DNA from: JAJDTQ01 sp965204235
GTDB lineage: Bacteria > Desulfobacterota > Binatia > UBA9968 > JAJDTQ01
Assembly: GCA_965204235.1 (NCBI GenBank)
Contig: OZ241979.1
Span: forward strand, 1,550,001 to 1,614,000
DNA length: 64,000 bases
Reading direction: 5' to 3'
This document shows positions 40,895 to 49,205 of this stretch, in pieces (within the stretch, counting starts at the first letter, position 1; every line of letters starts with the position of its first letter). The notes below the pieces were generated by a model. It made no database searches. It was not told the origin of the DNA and was given only the letters and a program-made list of their open reading frames with translations. Made by a program: the position numbers and the translations under genes.

Positions 40895-42970
40895 CTACCG
40901 GGCCGGTATCCTTGCTTCCCAGAGCACTCGGCCTCTTCCTCCCTCCTGTCCCGTCCGAATGCCGGAGACGGGATAATCGGGCAATGGAAGGATCGCCATG
41001 CACTTCCCCTCGAACAGCACGCCACTTTCCCGGAAGACGTGGCGAAGCTCCTCGAAGCCGTCCCCGTACCTCCTGCGCCATCTGGGCAGGCGCCGTCCGG
41101 GCAAGTCTTTCGGGTCTTCGGGGGTCACCTCCACGAACACCCGGAGGGGCACGTCCTCCCGGACGCAGGGCTCCCTGACGTGGAACAGCGCGCCGTCAAC
41201 GAGATAGACGTCGAAGTAGGAGCGCGCCACAGGTTCTCCGGACACCACCCGTTGGTACGTGGTCCGGTACAACTCCACCAGGTCGTCCATGCCTGCCGAA
41301 TCATACAGGAACACCCGTTCGTTCCCGGGCGTGAGCAGGGCGTCGCTCTCCACCCGGTCGCGGGTGAGGAGGAAGTCCGCAGCGCGGACCGCGGCTTCCA
41401 TGCCATGGGGTTGCGTCAAGACGCTTCCGGCGAAATGGTAGTTTCGTTCGTGGCGCGAAGGTCTGACCTGCCGGGACCAGTCCGGCTTGACGGACGCAAG
41501 GGGCAGGACCACCTTTCCCCGCGTGGTTTCGCGGATGCTCCCGAGTTCGGCCAGGGCGGCCAGTTGGGGCTCGGCCGCCGGGGCGTCCGGGCGCCATCGG
41601 TGGTTCATCTGGACGGTGGATACGACGAAGGCGAGCAGCCCCGCAACGGCAAGGCCGACCACCGGACCATGCCCCCAGCGCTTGTGGAGGTACAGCAGGA
41701 GCAGTGAGTAGGACGCCAGCGGGACGCCCACGTAGTACAGGGCCTCGTGGGGGTTTCCTGCAGCATTGTGGCGCATGGGCAGGGCCCAGAAGAACCCGGA
41801 CAGGGCAAGGGTGGCCACGAGCATGCGGTGGCGCCGGGCCAACAGCGGCCCCGCAAGGCGCACCACGGTCGTGGTTGCGACCATGGCCATCAGCAACACC
41901 GGGAGGGAAACCCACAACGGCAGCCCCGAAAAGACGGACGTCGAAAAGGGAGCGGAGGAAAACCACTCCAACAGATCGACTCCCCAGTCGGTCAGCACGA
42001 ATGGAACGGAGGCCACGAAGACACGAAAGAACTGCTGTTGCAGGAAGCGCAGCCAACTCACACGGTCGAAGACCGTGTTCGGCTCCTGGTCCAGTCCGGT
42101 CCGCCTGAGCATGGACTGGAAGGACGGCAGTTCGGTCACCCGCGTCTCGCCTCCGAACGCGGCGTACTCGTTGGCGAAGTTGAAGCCCAGGACGGCCGCG
42201 CCGAACAGCAGCGCGAACACGCCCAGCGCCATGTAGCGGCTGCGCAGCACCGCCGCCCCGGTAGAGCGCACACGCGGCCACACCGCGGTCCCGTCCTTCC
42301 ACGCCCCCATCGCCTCGCTCGCCAGACCCAGGATGAGGAACGGAAGCAGGAAGGCATACACATGCCACCCCAGCAGCAGCGCGACGCAGGTCCTGGCCAG
42401 CAACTGGCGGAACCGCTCCTCCTGCACGAACACCACCATGCCGTGGAACACCAGCATCACCGCGAACAGGTCCACGCTCATCTCGACGGAGACCACGTCG
42501 CCATAGAACAGCATGTAGAAGGAGGAGAAGGCCGTGAGGGTGGCGGCCAGTGCAATCCAGCGGTGGGAGGTGATCCGGACAAGGGAGTGGAAGGCCAGGA
42601 GCGCGGCGGCGCTGAACAACAGCAACATGAGCATGCGGGCGGCCAGGATCCTGGCCGACAGGTCGTTTCCGAAGGGGAGCATGGCGAGTTTGATCAGCGC
42701 GTATCCGCCAGCGGGAAAGCGGCTGTACATGTCGTAGGGGGGGGCGCCGCCCGATCCTTCGCGCCGCCACCGGAACAACCGGAAATGGTGGTCGGGGGAC
42801 AGGTTCTCGGCGATGGGCAGGTTCAGTGCCGTATTCCAGTTACTGGGGCCGGGACGGTAGAAGTATCCCTTGTCGAAACTGCACAGGAACAACGTGGACA
42901 GGGCGAGCAGCAGCAACCACAGGGTGAGGCGTTCGGGACCGGAGGGGAGGGGCATAGGGGCAAGTATCAT
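40895..42970 (-). CDS. Large polytopic membrane protein, possibly GT-C type
   Basis: About 691 residues. Around ten hydrophobic helices occupy the first 480 residues, for example LTLWLLLLALSTLFLCSFDK, MLMLLLFSAAALLAFHSLV, FALLFGAAVLGFNFANEYAA and LPVLLMAMVATTTVVRLAG. A soluble C-terminal domain of about 200 residues follows (residues 490-691). The layout resembles membrane glycosyltransferases of the PMT/GT-C type, but no diagnostic acidic loop is certain. The start is one of two nearby ATGs (42970 or 42955), neither with a clear ribosome-binding site. The frame stays open upstream through the divergent promoter region; that part is not protein-like. It is separated from the next bicupin by 114 bases. 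Confidence 0.65.
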   Translation of the reverse strand: MILAPMPLPSGPERLTLWLLLLALSTLFLCSFDKGYFYRPGPSNWNTALNLPIAENLSPDHHFRLFRWRREGSGGAPPYDMYSRFPAGGYALIKLAMLPFGNDLSARILAARMLMLLLFSAAALLAFHSLVRITSHRWIALAATLTAFSSFYMLFYGDVVSVEMSVDLFAVMLVFHGMVVFVQEERFRQLLARTCVALLLGWHVYAFLLPFLILGLASEAMGAWKDGTAVWPRVRSTGAAVLRSRYMALGVFALLFGAAVLGFNFANEYAAFGGETRVTELPSFQSMLRRTGLDQEPNTVFDRVSWLRFLQQQFFRVFVASVPFVLTDWGVDLLEWFSSAPFSTSVFSGLPLWVSLPVLLMAMVATTTVVRLAGPLLARRHRMLVATLALSGFFWALPMRHNAAGNPHEALYYVGVPLASYSLLLLYLHKRWGHGPVVGLAVAGLLAFVVSTVQMNHRWRPDAPAAEPQLAALAELGSIRETTRGKVVLPLASVKPDWSRQVRPSRHERNYHFAGSVLTQPHGMEAAVRAADFLLTRDRVESDALLTPGNERVFLYDSAGMDDLVELYRTTYQRVVSGEPVARSYFDVYLVDGALFHVREPCVREDVPLRVFVEVTPEDPKDLPGRRLPRWRRRYGDGFEELRHVFRESGVLFEGKCMAILPLPDYPVSGIRTGQEGGRGRVLWEARIPAR

Positions 42971-43056
42971 AAGGCAAGGGCGGTTGGGAATCCAGCACCG
43001 GGAAGGGCAGAGGGAGAGGGGGGCGAACGGATCGGGTGGTGGATTGGGGGGCGCGC

Positions 43057-43086
43057 TTGACAGTGCTCGGGAGGGGAGTCTATGAT
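43057..43086 (+). promoter_or_regulatory. Near-consensus promoter of the LLM/molybdenum-hydroxylase operon
   Basis: TTGACA (43057-43062), an 18-base spacer and TATGAT (43081-43086) form the best promoter in the window. Transcription would begin near 43093, about 240 bases before the first start codon, leaving a long leader. It sits in the 363-base gap 42971-43333, which otherwise holds only this leader. Confidence 0.7.
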
Positions 43087-43123
43087 ACGCGGCTCGGTTG
43101 TCAGGCGAGACGTGAATGCCGGA

Positions 43124-43298
43124 ATGCGGCCCGAAAACTCCTGCCTGGCCGCATGGTCCATGGTTCTTCGCAGTGACCGCATCGGTTGCGGTCGAGACGG
43201 AGGGAGCGCGGAGCGGCGCAGTTCGACCACGCGCCGCAACGACCCGTGTCCGGGACCTTCCGAACCACACGGGCCGGCCTCCCGGATACGGAAGGTCC
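43124..43298 (+). ncRNA. Structured 5' leader, candidate cis-regulatory RNA
   Basis: Four hairpins lie in series between promoter and start codon. P1 is ATGCGGCC/GGCCGCAT (43124-43131 with 43147-43154, 8 bp, 15-base loop). P2 is GACCGCA/TGCGGTC (43175-43181 with 43187-43193, 7 bp). P3 is GCGGCGC/GCGCCGC (43213-43219 with 43231-43237, 7 bp). P4 is GGACCTTCCG/CGGAAGGTCC (43253-43262 with 43289-43298, 10 bp), with an inner CGGG/CCCG stem at 43270-43273 with 43281-43284. The ribosome-binding site AGGAGGG follows 22 bases after P4. No known riboswitch class is recognised; chance pairing in GC-rich DNA could explain P2 and P3, less easily P1 and P4. Confidence 0.45.
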
Positions 43299-43333
43299 TC
43301 GTTCGGGCCGACACACCACAAGGAGGGCTGAGA

Positions 43334-44323
43334 ATGGCGACGAAACTGAAGTTCGGGCTGCTTCTGCCCCATTTCGGGGACCAGGGATCGGCCGAGAAGT
43401 GCATCGAGGGGTCGAAGCTCGCGGAGTCCTACGGGTTCGATTCCGTCTGGGTGCGCGACCACCTGGTCTTCGAGCCCCACGGCATGGAGGGCACGGACAA
43501 CACCCACATCGAGTGCGTCGCCATCCTGTCGGCCATCTCGTCCGTGTGCAGGAAGCTGACGCTGGGCACGGGCACCATCATCTCCCACAGGCACCCCATC
43601 CACCTCGCCCAGTGCATGGCGGCCCTGAGCGTGCTGGCGGACGGCAAGGTGGTCATGGGTATCGGCGCCGGCACCTTCCAGCACGAGTTCGCCGCCGCCG
43701 GCCTGAAGAACACGCGCGAGGACCGCTTCAACCTCGCCAAGGTCAACTCCCACATCGTGCGGCGCCTCTGGGCCGGCGAGAAGGTGGACTACGAGGACGA
43801 CTACTTCTCCTTCAAGGAGGTGGAGCTCAAGCCCACGCCGGTGGCGCCCATCCCCATCTGGTACGGCGGCGGCACGCCGGCGTCGTGCCGCCGCGCGGTG
43901 GACTACTGCGACGGATGGATGCCCGGCCGCATCCCGCTGGCGACCTTCCACAAGTGCATCCGGTACCTGCACGACCTCTGCGACAAGGCCGGCAAGCCCA
44001 TGGTCACCACCGGGGCCATCCCCATCACCAGCATCGCCCGGGACAAGGACACCGCGGTGAGCAAGGTCAACGCCCCGGGACTCATCAACGAGGGCAACAA
44101 GAAGCCCACCTGGGTCAAGCCGGCTTCCGGGACCTTCTCCAGGCTGGAGGACATCGAGGGACTGCTGCTGGCCGGCGCCCCGGAAGACATCGTCCGGGAC
44201 TCGCGGCGCTACGAGGAGGGCGGCCTCGACCACATCGTCTATGACCTGCGGTTCCGCTACGCGGACTGGTACGAGCAGATCGACCTGTTGGGCAAGGAAG
44301 TGCTGCCGGCCCTGCGGGCCTAG
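43334..44323 (+). CDS. LLM-class flavin-dependent oxidoreductase (first)
   Basis: 329 residues, luciferase-like TIM barrel: MATKLKFGLLLPHFGDQGSA, SYGFDSVWVRDHLVFEPHGM, LTLGTGTIISHRHPIHLAQC and GKVVMGIGAGTFQHEF. A late segment VAPIPIWYGGGTPASCRRAV is typical of the F420 or FMN-dependent members. These enzymes oxygenate or reduce small organic substrates. The start follows AAGGAGGG at good spacing and is preceded by a long structured leader. It is the first gene of an operon continuing to about 50071. Cofactor choice (FMN versus F420) cannot be settled from sequence alone. Confidence 0.83.
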   Translation: MATKLKFGLLLPHFGDQGSAEKCIEGSKLAESYGFDSVWVRDHLVFEPHGMEGTDNTHIECVAILSAISSVCRKLTLGTGTIISHRHPIHLAQCMAALSVLADGKVVMGIGAGTFQHEFAAAGLKNTREDRFNLAKVNSHIVRRLWAGEKVDYEDDYFSFKEVELKPTPVAPIPIWYGGGTPASCRRAVDYCDGWMPGRIPLATFHKCIRYLHDLCDKAGKPMVTTGAIPITSIARDKDTAVSKVNAPGLINEGNKKPTWVKPASGTFSRLEDIEGLLLAGAPEDIVRDSRRYEEGGLDHIVYDLRFRYADWYEQIDLLGKEVLPALRA

Positions 44324-44408
44324 CGCCCCGGGCCGGGGTTCGGAAGCCCGGGTCCGGCGAACCCGGGTCGGGAACCGTCCCCGCGCCGCGGGCTTCCGGG
44401 AGAGCCAC

Positions 44409-45323
44409 ATGCAAAAAGAGGACGTCCGTTTCTACAGCGAGGGTTACAAGGTCCACGGGACCATCTACCTGCCCGACGGCGACAAGGGGAAGCCCTGGCC
44501 GGGCATCGTCCAGGGCCCGGGCTTTCTGGGACTCAAGGACGCCAAGCACTACATAATGATGTTCGAGCGGTTGTGCGAGGCGGGCTATGCGTGCCTGTGC
44601 TTCGACTACCGCGGCTGGGGCGAGAGCGAGGGAGCGCAGAAGGGCTGGGTGATGCCCACCTGGCAGGCGGAGGACATCCGCAACGCCGTCACCTACATGG
44701 AGACCCGCGACGACGTGGACTCCGACCGCATCGCCACCTACGGGTCCGGCGGCACGGGGGGCGGCAACGCGGTGCTGGCGGCAGGCATCGACAGCCGCGT
44801 CAAATGCGTGGTGTGCTACCTGGGCGTGGCCAACGGCCGCGACTGGCTCCATTCCATGCGCCGGGAATACGAGTGGATCGACTACCTCAAGCGCATCGAG
44901 GAGGACCGCAGGCAGCGGGTCCTCACCGGCGCCGGCGAGCTCGTGCCCGCCCGGGAGGAAATCATGGTCCAGACCCCGGAGCGCAAGACCACCAACATCA
45001 AGAAGGAAGTGGCGTCCAAGATCCCCAACCGGATGCCGTTGCAGTGCGCCGCGGAGATCCTGGACTACCGGCCGGAAGACGTGGTCCACAGGATCGCGCC
45101 CCGGGGAGTGCTGTTCATCGCGGTGGAGAACGACGCCACCACCCCGGAGGAGCAGTCCGTCCGCATGTACGAGAAGGCGGGAGAGCCCAAGAAACTCGTC
45201 ATGCTGCGCAAGACCACCCACTACGGGGTCTATAACGACTACTTCGACCAGATCGCCGGCGAGGTAGTGGACTGGTACAACCGCCATCTGAAGTACGACC
45301 GCATCGCGGTGACGGAGCCCTGA
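44409..45323 (+). CDS. Alpha/beta-hydrolase-fold protein with atypical nucleophile elbow
   Basis: 304 residues. The fold pattern is clear: GIVQGPGFLGLKDAKHYIMM (oxyanion region), YACLCFDYRGWGESEG, a nucleophile-elbow region DRIATYGSGGTGGGNAVLAA, then VLFIAVENDATTPEEQSVRM (acid) and KTTHYGVYND (His). The elbow reads G-S-G-G-T-G-G-G. Aligned from the right with G-x-S-x-G-G-G, the usual Ser position holds Gly, so either the Ser is displaced or the enzyme is not a classic hydrolase. ATG is supported by GGGAGAG. It lies between two luciferase-like oxidoreductases in one operon, suggesting a step in the same degradation pathway. Confidence 0.78.
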   Translation: MQKEDVRFYSEGYKVHGTIYLPDGDKGKPWPGIVQGPGFLGLKDAKHYIMMFERLCEAGYACLCFDYRGWGESEGAQKGWVMPTWQAEDIRNAVTYMETRDDVDSDRIATYGSGGTGGGNAVLAAGIDSRVKCVVCYLGVANGRDWLHSMRREYEWIDYLKRIEEDRRQRVLTGAGELVPAREEIMVQTPERKTTNIKKEVASKIPNRMPLQCAAEILDYRPEDVVHRIAPRGVLFIAVENDATTPEEQSVRMYEKAGEPKKLVMLRKTTHYGVYNDYFDQIAGEVVDWYNRHLKYDRIAVTEP

Positions 45324-45392
45324 GGGGCCGTCCGGGCCAAACGCCCACCCGACGACGCCACGCACCGCACCGAGGGATTCGAGGAACGGACC

Positions 45393-46415
45393 ATGGATCA
45401 ATTCGAATTCGGCATCCGGGCGCCCAACTCCGGACCGCTCTCCAGCAAGGAGAACATCGTCAAGGCGGCGCAGAACTCGGAGGAACTGGGCTTCGACACC
45501 GTGTGGCTCCACGACCACGTGGTGTGGAGCTCGGAGATGCACCGGCATCACATCTCGTCGGGCGCCGCCGAAGCCCTCACCGACGCCCAGGAGGCCAACT
45601 TCTTCGAGGCCATGACGACCATGTCGTACCTGGCGGCCAAGACGAAGGACATCCGGATCGGCGTGGCGTGCCTGGTCATGCCGCTGCGCAACCCCATCTA
45701 CGCGGCCAAGCAGTGCGCCACCCTGGACCACCTGTGCGACGGGCGGCTGCTGGTGGGGGTCGGCCTCGGCTCCAAGGCCACCCGCGACTCCAGCGAGTTC
45801 GACGTGTTCGAGGTGCCCATCAAGGGCCGGGGCAACCGCACGGACGAGTACATCGAGGCCATGAAAGCCATCTGGACCCAGCCCATGGCGTCCTACGAGG
45901 GCAAGTACCTCAAGTTCGACAACGCCGAGGTCCACCCCAAGCCGTTGCAGAAACCCCATCCTCCGGTGTGGGTGGGCGGCTGGATGGACCAGGCCGCGGT
46001 GCGCGCCGGACGCTACGGCGAGGGTTGGATCCCCGGTTGGCTTTCGCCCGCGGAGATGGCCCGGGGCTGCGACATCCTGCGGAAGGCGGCCGAGGACGCG
46101 GGCCGGGACCCTGCGGGCATCAAGATCGCGGTGGAAAAGCTGGCCGCCATCGCCCGCACCCGGGACGAGGCCCTGACCCTGGCGCTGCCCACCATCCGCG
46201 AGAGCTCCCACACCTACGAGCGCGACGTGGACAACATCCAGTTCGCCCTGGACCGCCACATCATCGGCTCGGTGGACGACGTCCGGAAACGGATCGACGA
46301 GTTCATCGAGGCAGGCGTGCAGCACTTCGAGCTCAAGCTCATCTACCCGGACATGGACACCATGTACAAGGAGATGCTGCTCTGGTCCGAGGAGATCCTG
46401 CCGCATTATGTCTGA
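45393..46415 (+). CDS. LLM-class flavin-dependent oxidoreductase (second)
   Basis: 340 residues, luciferase-like barrel with MDQFEFGIRAPNSGPLSSKE, LGFDTVWLHDHVVWSSEMHR, IRIGVACLVMPLRNPIYAAK, GRLLVGVGLGSKATRDSSEF and PHPPVWVGGWMDQAAVRAGR. It is only distantly like the first family member at 43334, so the two probably act on different intermediates rather than being recent duplicates. The 3' end overlaps the start of the Fe-S subunit gene by eight bases, showing operon structure. Cofactor and substrate unknown. Confidence 0.83.
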   Translation: MDQFEFGIRAPNSGPLSSKENIVKAAQNSEELGFDTVWLHDHVVWSSEMHRHHISSGAAEALTDAQEANFFEAMTTMSYLAAKTKDIRIGVACLVMPLRNPIYAAKQCATLDHLCDGRLLVGVGLGSKATRDSSEFDVFEVPIKGRGNRTDEYIEAMKAIWTQPMASYEGKYLKFDNAEVHPKPLQKPHPPVWVGGWMDQAAVRAGRYGEGWIPGWLSPAEMARGCDILRKAAEDAGRDPAGIKIAVEKLAAIARTRDEALTLALPTIRESSHTYERDVDNIQFALDRHIIGSVDDVRKRIDEFIEAGVQHFELKLIYPDMDTMYKEMLLWSEEILPHYV

Positions 46416-46908
46416 GCCGCGGCCCCAGATCGACCTGCGCTTCGAGCTCAACGGCAAGACCGTGGACGTGGAGTGCGAGCCGCAGCAGACCCTGTCCGAG
46501 GTGCTCCGGGACCGGCTGAACCTCACCGGCGCCAAGATCTCGTGCGAGGTCCAGGTCTGCGGGGCCTGCACCGTGCTGGTGGACGGCCTGCCGGTGAGCT
46601 CGTGCACGTACCTGGCCTACGAGGCCCGGGGACGGAGCGTCACGACCATCGAGGGCATGGAGAAGGCCGACCGCACGCTGCACCCGATCCAGCAGTGCTT
46701 CATCGACGAGTTCGCGTTCCAGTGCGGCTTCTGCACGCCCGGGATGATCCTGTCCGCCAAGGCGCTGCTCGACGACGTCCCGGACCCCTCGGACGAAGAG
46801 ATCATCCACCACATGGACGGCAACCTCTGCCGCTGCACCGGATACGTCCCCATCGTCAAGGCGATCCGGAAGGCGGCGGCGGTGATGAGGCAGGAGGCCG
46901 GGAAATGA
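46408..46908 (+). CDS. Molybdenum hydroxylase small subunit, 2x[2Fe-2S]
   Basis: 166 residues. The plant-type ferredoxin motif KISCEVQVCGACTVLVDG with a further Cys in SSCTYLAYEA, and the second cluster domain CGFCTPGMILSAKALL ... CRCTGYVPIVKAI, are intact. This is the xanthine dehydrogenase/CutS-type electron-transfer subunit. It overlaps both neighbours (8 bases with the preceding oxidoreductase; ATGA with the large subunit). Electrons from the Mo site pass through these clusters to FAD in the medium subunit. Confidence 0.93.
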   Translation: MSEPRPQIDLRFELNGKTVDVECEPQQTLSEVLRDRLNLTGAKISCEVQVCGACTVLVDGLPVSSCTYLAYEARGRSVTTIEGMEKADRTLHPIQQCFIDEFAFQCGFCTPGMILSAKALLDDVPDPSDEEIIHHMDGNLCRCTGYVPIVKAIRKAAAVMRQEAGK

Positions 46909-49205
46909 GCGACGACGGGAGCCGCGGCTTCGAGGTGGTCAACCGCTCGGTGCCGCGCCGCGACGGCCGGGCCAAGGTCTCGGGCCGGGCGCTCTACGTG
47001 AGCGACGTCAGGCTTCCGGGCATGGCCTACGCCAAGGTGCTGCGGAGCCCCTACGCGCACGCCCGGATCGTCTCCATGGACACGTCCCGGGCCGAAGCCC
47101 ATGCCGGCGTGCACCACGTGCTCCGGGGGGACGACCTGGAGGGGCTGAACCCCTATTTCGGCCACGCGGTCAAGGACCACCCGCTGATCGCCATCGACAA
47201 GGTCCGGTACGCGGGCGAGCCCGTGGCCGCGGTCATCGCCGTGGACGAGATCACTGCCTACGAGGCGCTGGAGTGGATCCGGGTGGAGTACGAAGAGCTG
47301 CCCGCGGTCATGGAGCCCGGGGAGGCGCTGGAGAAGACCGCGCCCCTGCTGCACGAGCGGCAGTTCGAGGCCGGGGCGCTGCGGGGCTTCGAGGGCGAAG
47401 TCACCGCGGGCCGGGGCTCCAACCTGTGCCAGGAGCACCACGTCAAGTGGGGCGACGTGGACGCCGCGTTCGCCCGGGCGGCCGCGGTGGTGGAGGGCGA
47501 GTACTACTTCCCCATGGCCTATGCCTACGCCATGGAGCCCTACGTGGCCATTGCCGAAGTGGGCGACGACGGCGTGACCATCTATTCGTCGGCCCAGCAT
47601 CCGTTCATGGTTCGCCACGACCTGAAGACCATCTTCGACCTTCCGGTGAGCCGGATCCGCCTCATCGTGCCGTTCGTGGGGGGAGGCTACGGCAGCAAGT
47701 CCTACACCAAGGTCGAGCCGCTGGTCTCGGCGTGCGCGTGGAAGGCCCGCCGACCGGTGAAGCTCCAGCTCAGCGTGGAAGAAGCCATGCTCACCACCCG
47801 GGGCGACGATGCGCTGACGTGGATGCGCACCGCGGTGGACGCCGACGGGAAGATCATCGCGCGCCAGGCGAAGATCTACATGAACACCGGCGCCTACGCG
47901 GAGAACAGCCCGCTGGTGTGCGAGAAGTCGTCCAACCGCTGCGTGGGACCCTACGCCATCCCCAACGTCCGGATCGACAACTACTCGGTCTATACCAACA
48001 CGGTGCCGGCCAGCTCCTTCCGGGGTTTCGGCTGCGCCCAGGTGACCATGGCGGGAGAGTCCCAGATCGACGAGCTCGCGGCCAAGGTCGGCAAGGACCC
48101 CTACGAGTTCCGCATGGACAACGTGGCGCGCCCGAAGCAGGAGTTCTTCCCCGGCATGCGCCCCTTCGACGGCACCCTCACCGAGGACCTGCGCATCGTG
48201 GCCGACAACATCGGCTGGAAGGATCCCCTGCCACCGGGCCGCGGACGCTCCATCGGGTGCTCGGCCAGCGACGCCGGCGCGTACCCGCTGACCTCCACGG
48301 CCGTGCGCGTGCACGCGGACGGCTCGGTGTCGCTGATGATCGGCAGCACGGAGCTGGGCCAGGGCAGCCACACGGTGCTGCCCCAGATCGCCGCGGAGGA
48401 GCTCGGGGTCCCCTTCGACAGCGTGCGGGTGGTGTCCTCGGACACGGCCATCACGCCCTACGACCGCTCCACCGGCGCGAGCCGCACCACCACGCTCATG
48501 GGGCGCGCGGTGCAGGAAGCGAGCCGCGAGGCCAGGGAACAGATGGTCCGCATGGCCGCGGACGTGCTGGGAGTCCGGGAATCCGAGGTCCGGCCGGTCC
48601 GCGGCGGCGTCGTCTGCGGGGAGGCGCGCCTCACCTGGTCCGAGGTGCTGACCCGCTACTACCGGCTGCCGGACGGCGAAGTCCTCGGCCGCGCCTACAT
48701 CCGCAAGGACGGGGACTTCGCCCGGCTGCCGGTGTTCTGGGAAGCCGCCTCCACCGGGGTCGAGGTGTCGGTGGACGAGGAGACCGGCAAGGTGACCATG
48801 GAAACGCTGGGCACGGCCGGCGACGTGGGCTTGGCCATCAACCCGGCGCTGGCCGAGGGCCAGGACATCGGCGCCGCGACCACGGGCATGGGCATCGGCC
48901 TGTTCGAGGAGCTGGTGTTCGACCGGAACCAGCTCCTCAACGGCAACCTGCTGGAGTACCGCCTGCCCCGCTTCTCCGACATGCCCCGGACGGTGAAGCT
49001 GGAGTTGGTGGAGAACCGGGACGGGGTGGGACCCTACGGCGCCAAGGGCGGCGGCGAGGCGTCGCTCAACTCCTTGCCCGCCAACATTGCCAACGCCGTC
49101 TTCCGCGCCACCGGCGCCCGGGTGCGGCGGGCGCCCCTGACGCCGGAAAAGGTGTGGCGCGCCATCCGCGACGCGCGCCGGTCCCCCGGAGGGAAGCAGT
49201 CGTGA
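46905..49205 (+). CDS. Molybdenum hydroxylase large, molybdopterin-binding subunit
   Basis: 766 residues of the xanthine-dehydrogenase type. The N-terminal substrate domain begins NRSVPRRDGRAKVSGRALYV. VPFVGGGYGSKSYTKVEPL and the active-site loop VPASSFRGFGCAQV follow. The latter is not the CO-dehydrogenase motif AYxCSFR, so this is not CoxL. The C-terminal catalytic Glu718 is in GPYGAKGGGEASLNSLPAN. The enzyme hydroxylates an aldehyde or N-heterocycle with water as oxygen donor. It overlaps the small-subunit stop (ATGA) and the FAD-subunit start. The combination with two luciferase-like oxidoreductases suggests heteroaromatic or heterocycle degradation (inference). Confidence 0.9.
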   Translation: MSDDGSRGFEVVNRSVPRRDGRAKVSGRALYVSDVRLPGMAYAKVLRSPYAHARIVSMDTSRAEAHAGVHHVLRGDDLEGLNPYFGHAVKDHPLIAIDKVRYAGEPVAAVIAVDEITAYEALEWIRVEYEELPAVMEPGEALEKTAPLLHERQFEAGALRGFEGEVTAGRGSNLCQEHHVKWGDVDAAFARAAAVVEGEYYFPMAYAYAMEPYVAIAEVGDDGVTIYSSAQHPFMVRHDLKTIFDLPVSRIRLIVPFVGGGYGSKSYTKVEPLVSACAWKARRPVKLQLSVEEAMLTTRGDDALTWMRTAVDADGKIIARQAKIYMNTGAYAENSPLVCEKSSNRCVGPYAIPNVRIDNYSVYTNTVPASSFRGFGCAQVTMAGESQIDELAAKVGKDPYEFRMDNVARPKQEFFPGMRPFDGTLTEDLRIVADNIGWKDPLPPGRGRSIGCSASDAGAYPLTSTAVRVHADGSVSLMIGSTELGQGSHTVLPQIAAEELGVPFDSVRVVSSDTAITPYDRSTGASRTTTLMGRAVQEASREAREQMVRMAADVLGVRESEVRPVRGGVVCGEARLTWSEVLTRYYRLPDGEVLGRAYIRKDGDFARLPVFWEAASTGVEVSVDEETGKVTMETLGTAGDVGLAINPALAEGQDIGAATTGMGIGLFEELVFDRNQLLNGNLLEYRLPRFSDMPRTVKLELVENRDGVGPYGAKGGGEASLNSLPANIANAVFRATGARVRRAPLTPEKVWRAIRDARRSPGGKQS

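Noticed and set aside
42971..44410. Upstream extension of the membrane-protein frame through the divergent promoter region and the first oxidoreductase gene
   Set aside because: The extension crosses a near-consensus promoter and lies antisense to a clear luciferase-like gene; the hydrophobic protein begins at 42970.
46905..49205. Aerobic CO dehydrogenase (CoxL)
   Set aside because: The diagnostic AYxCSFR loop is absent; the loop reads VPASSFRGFG.
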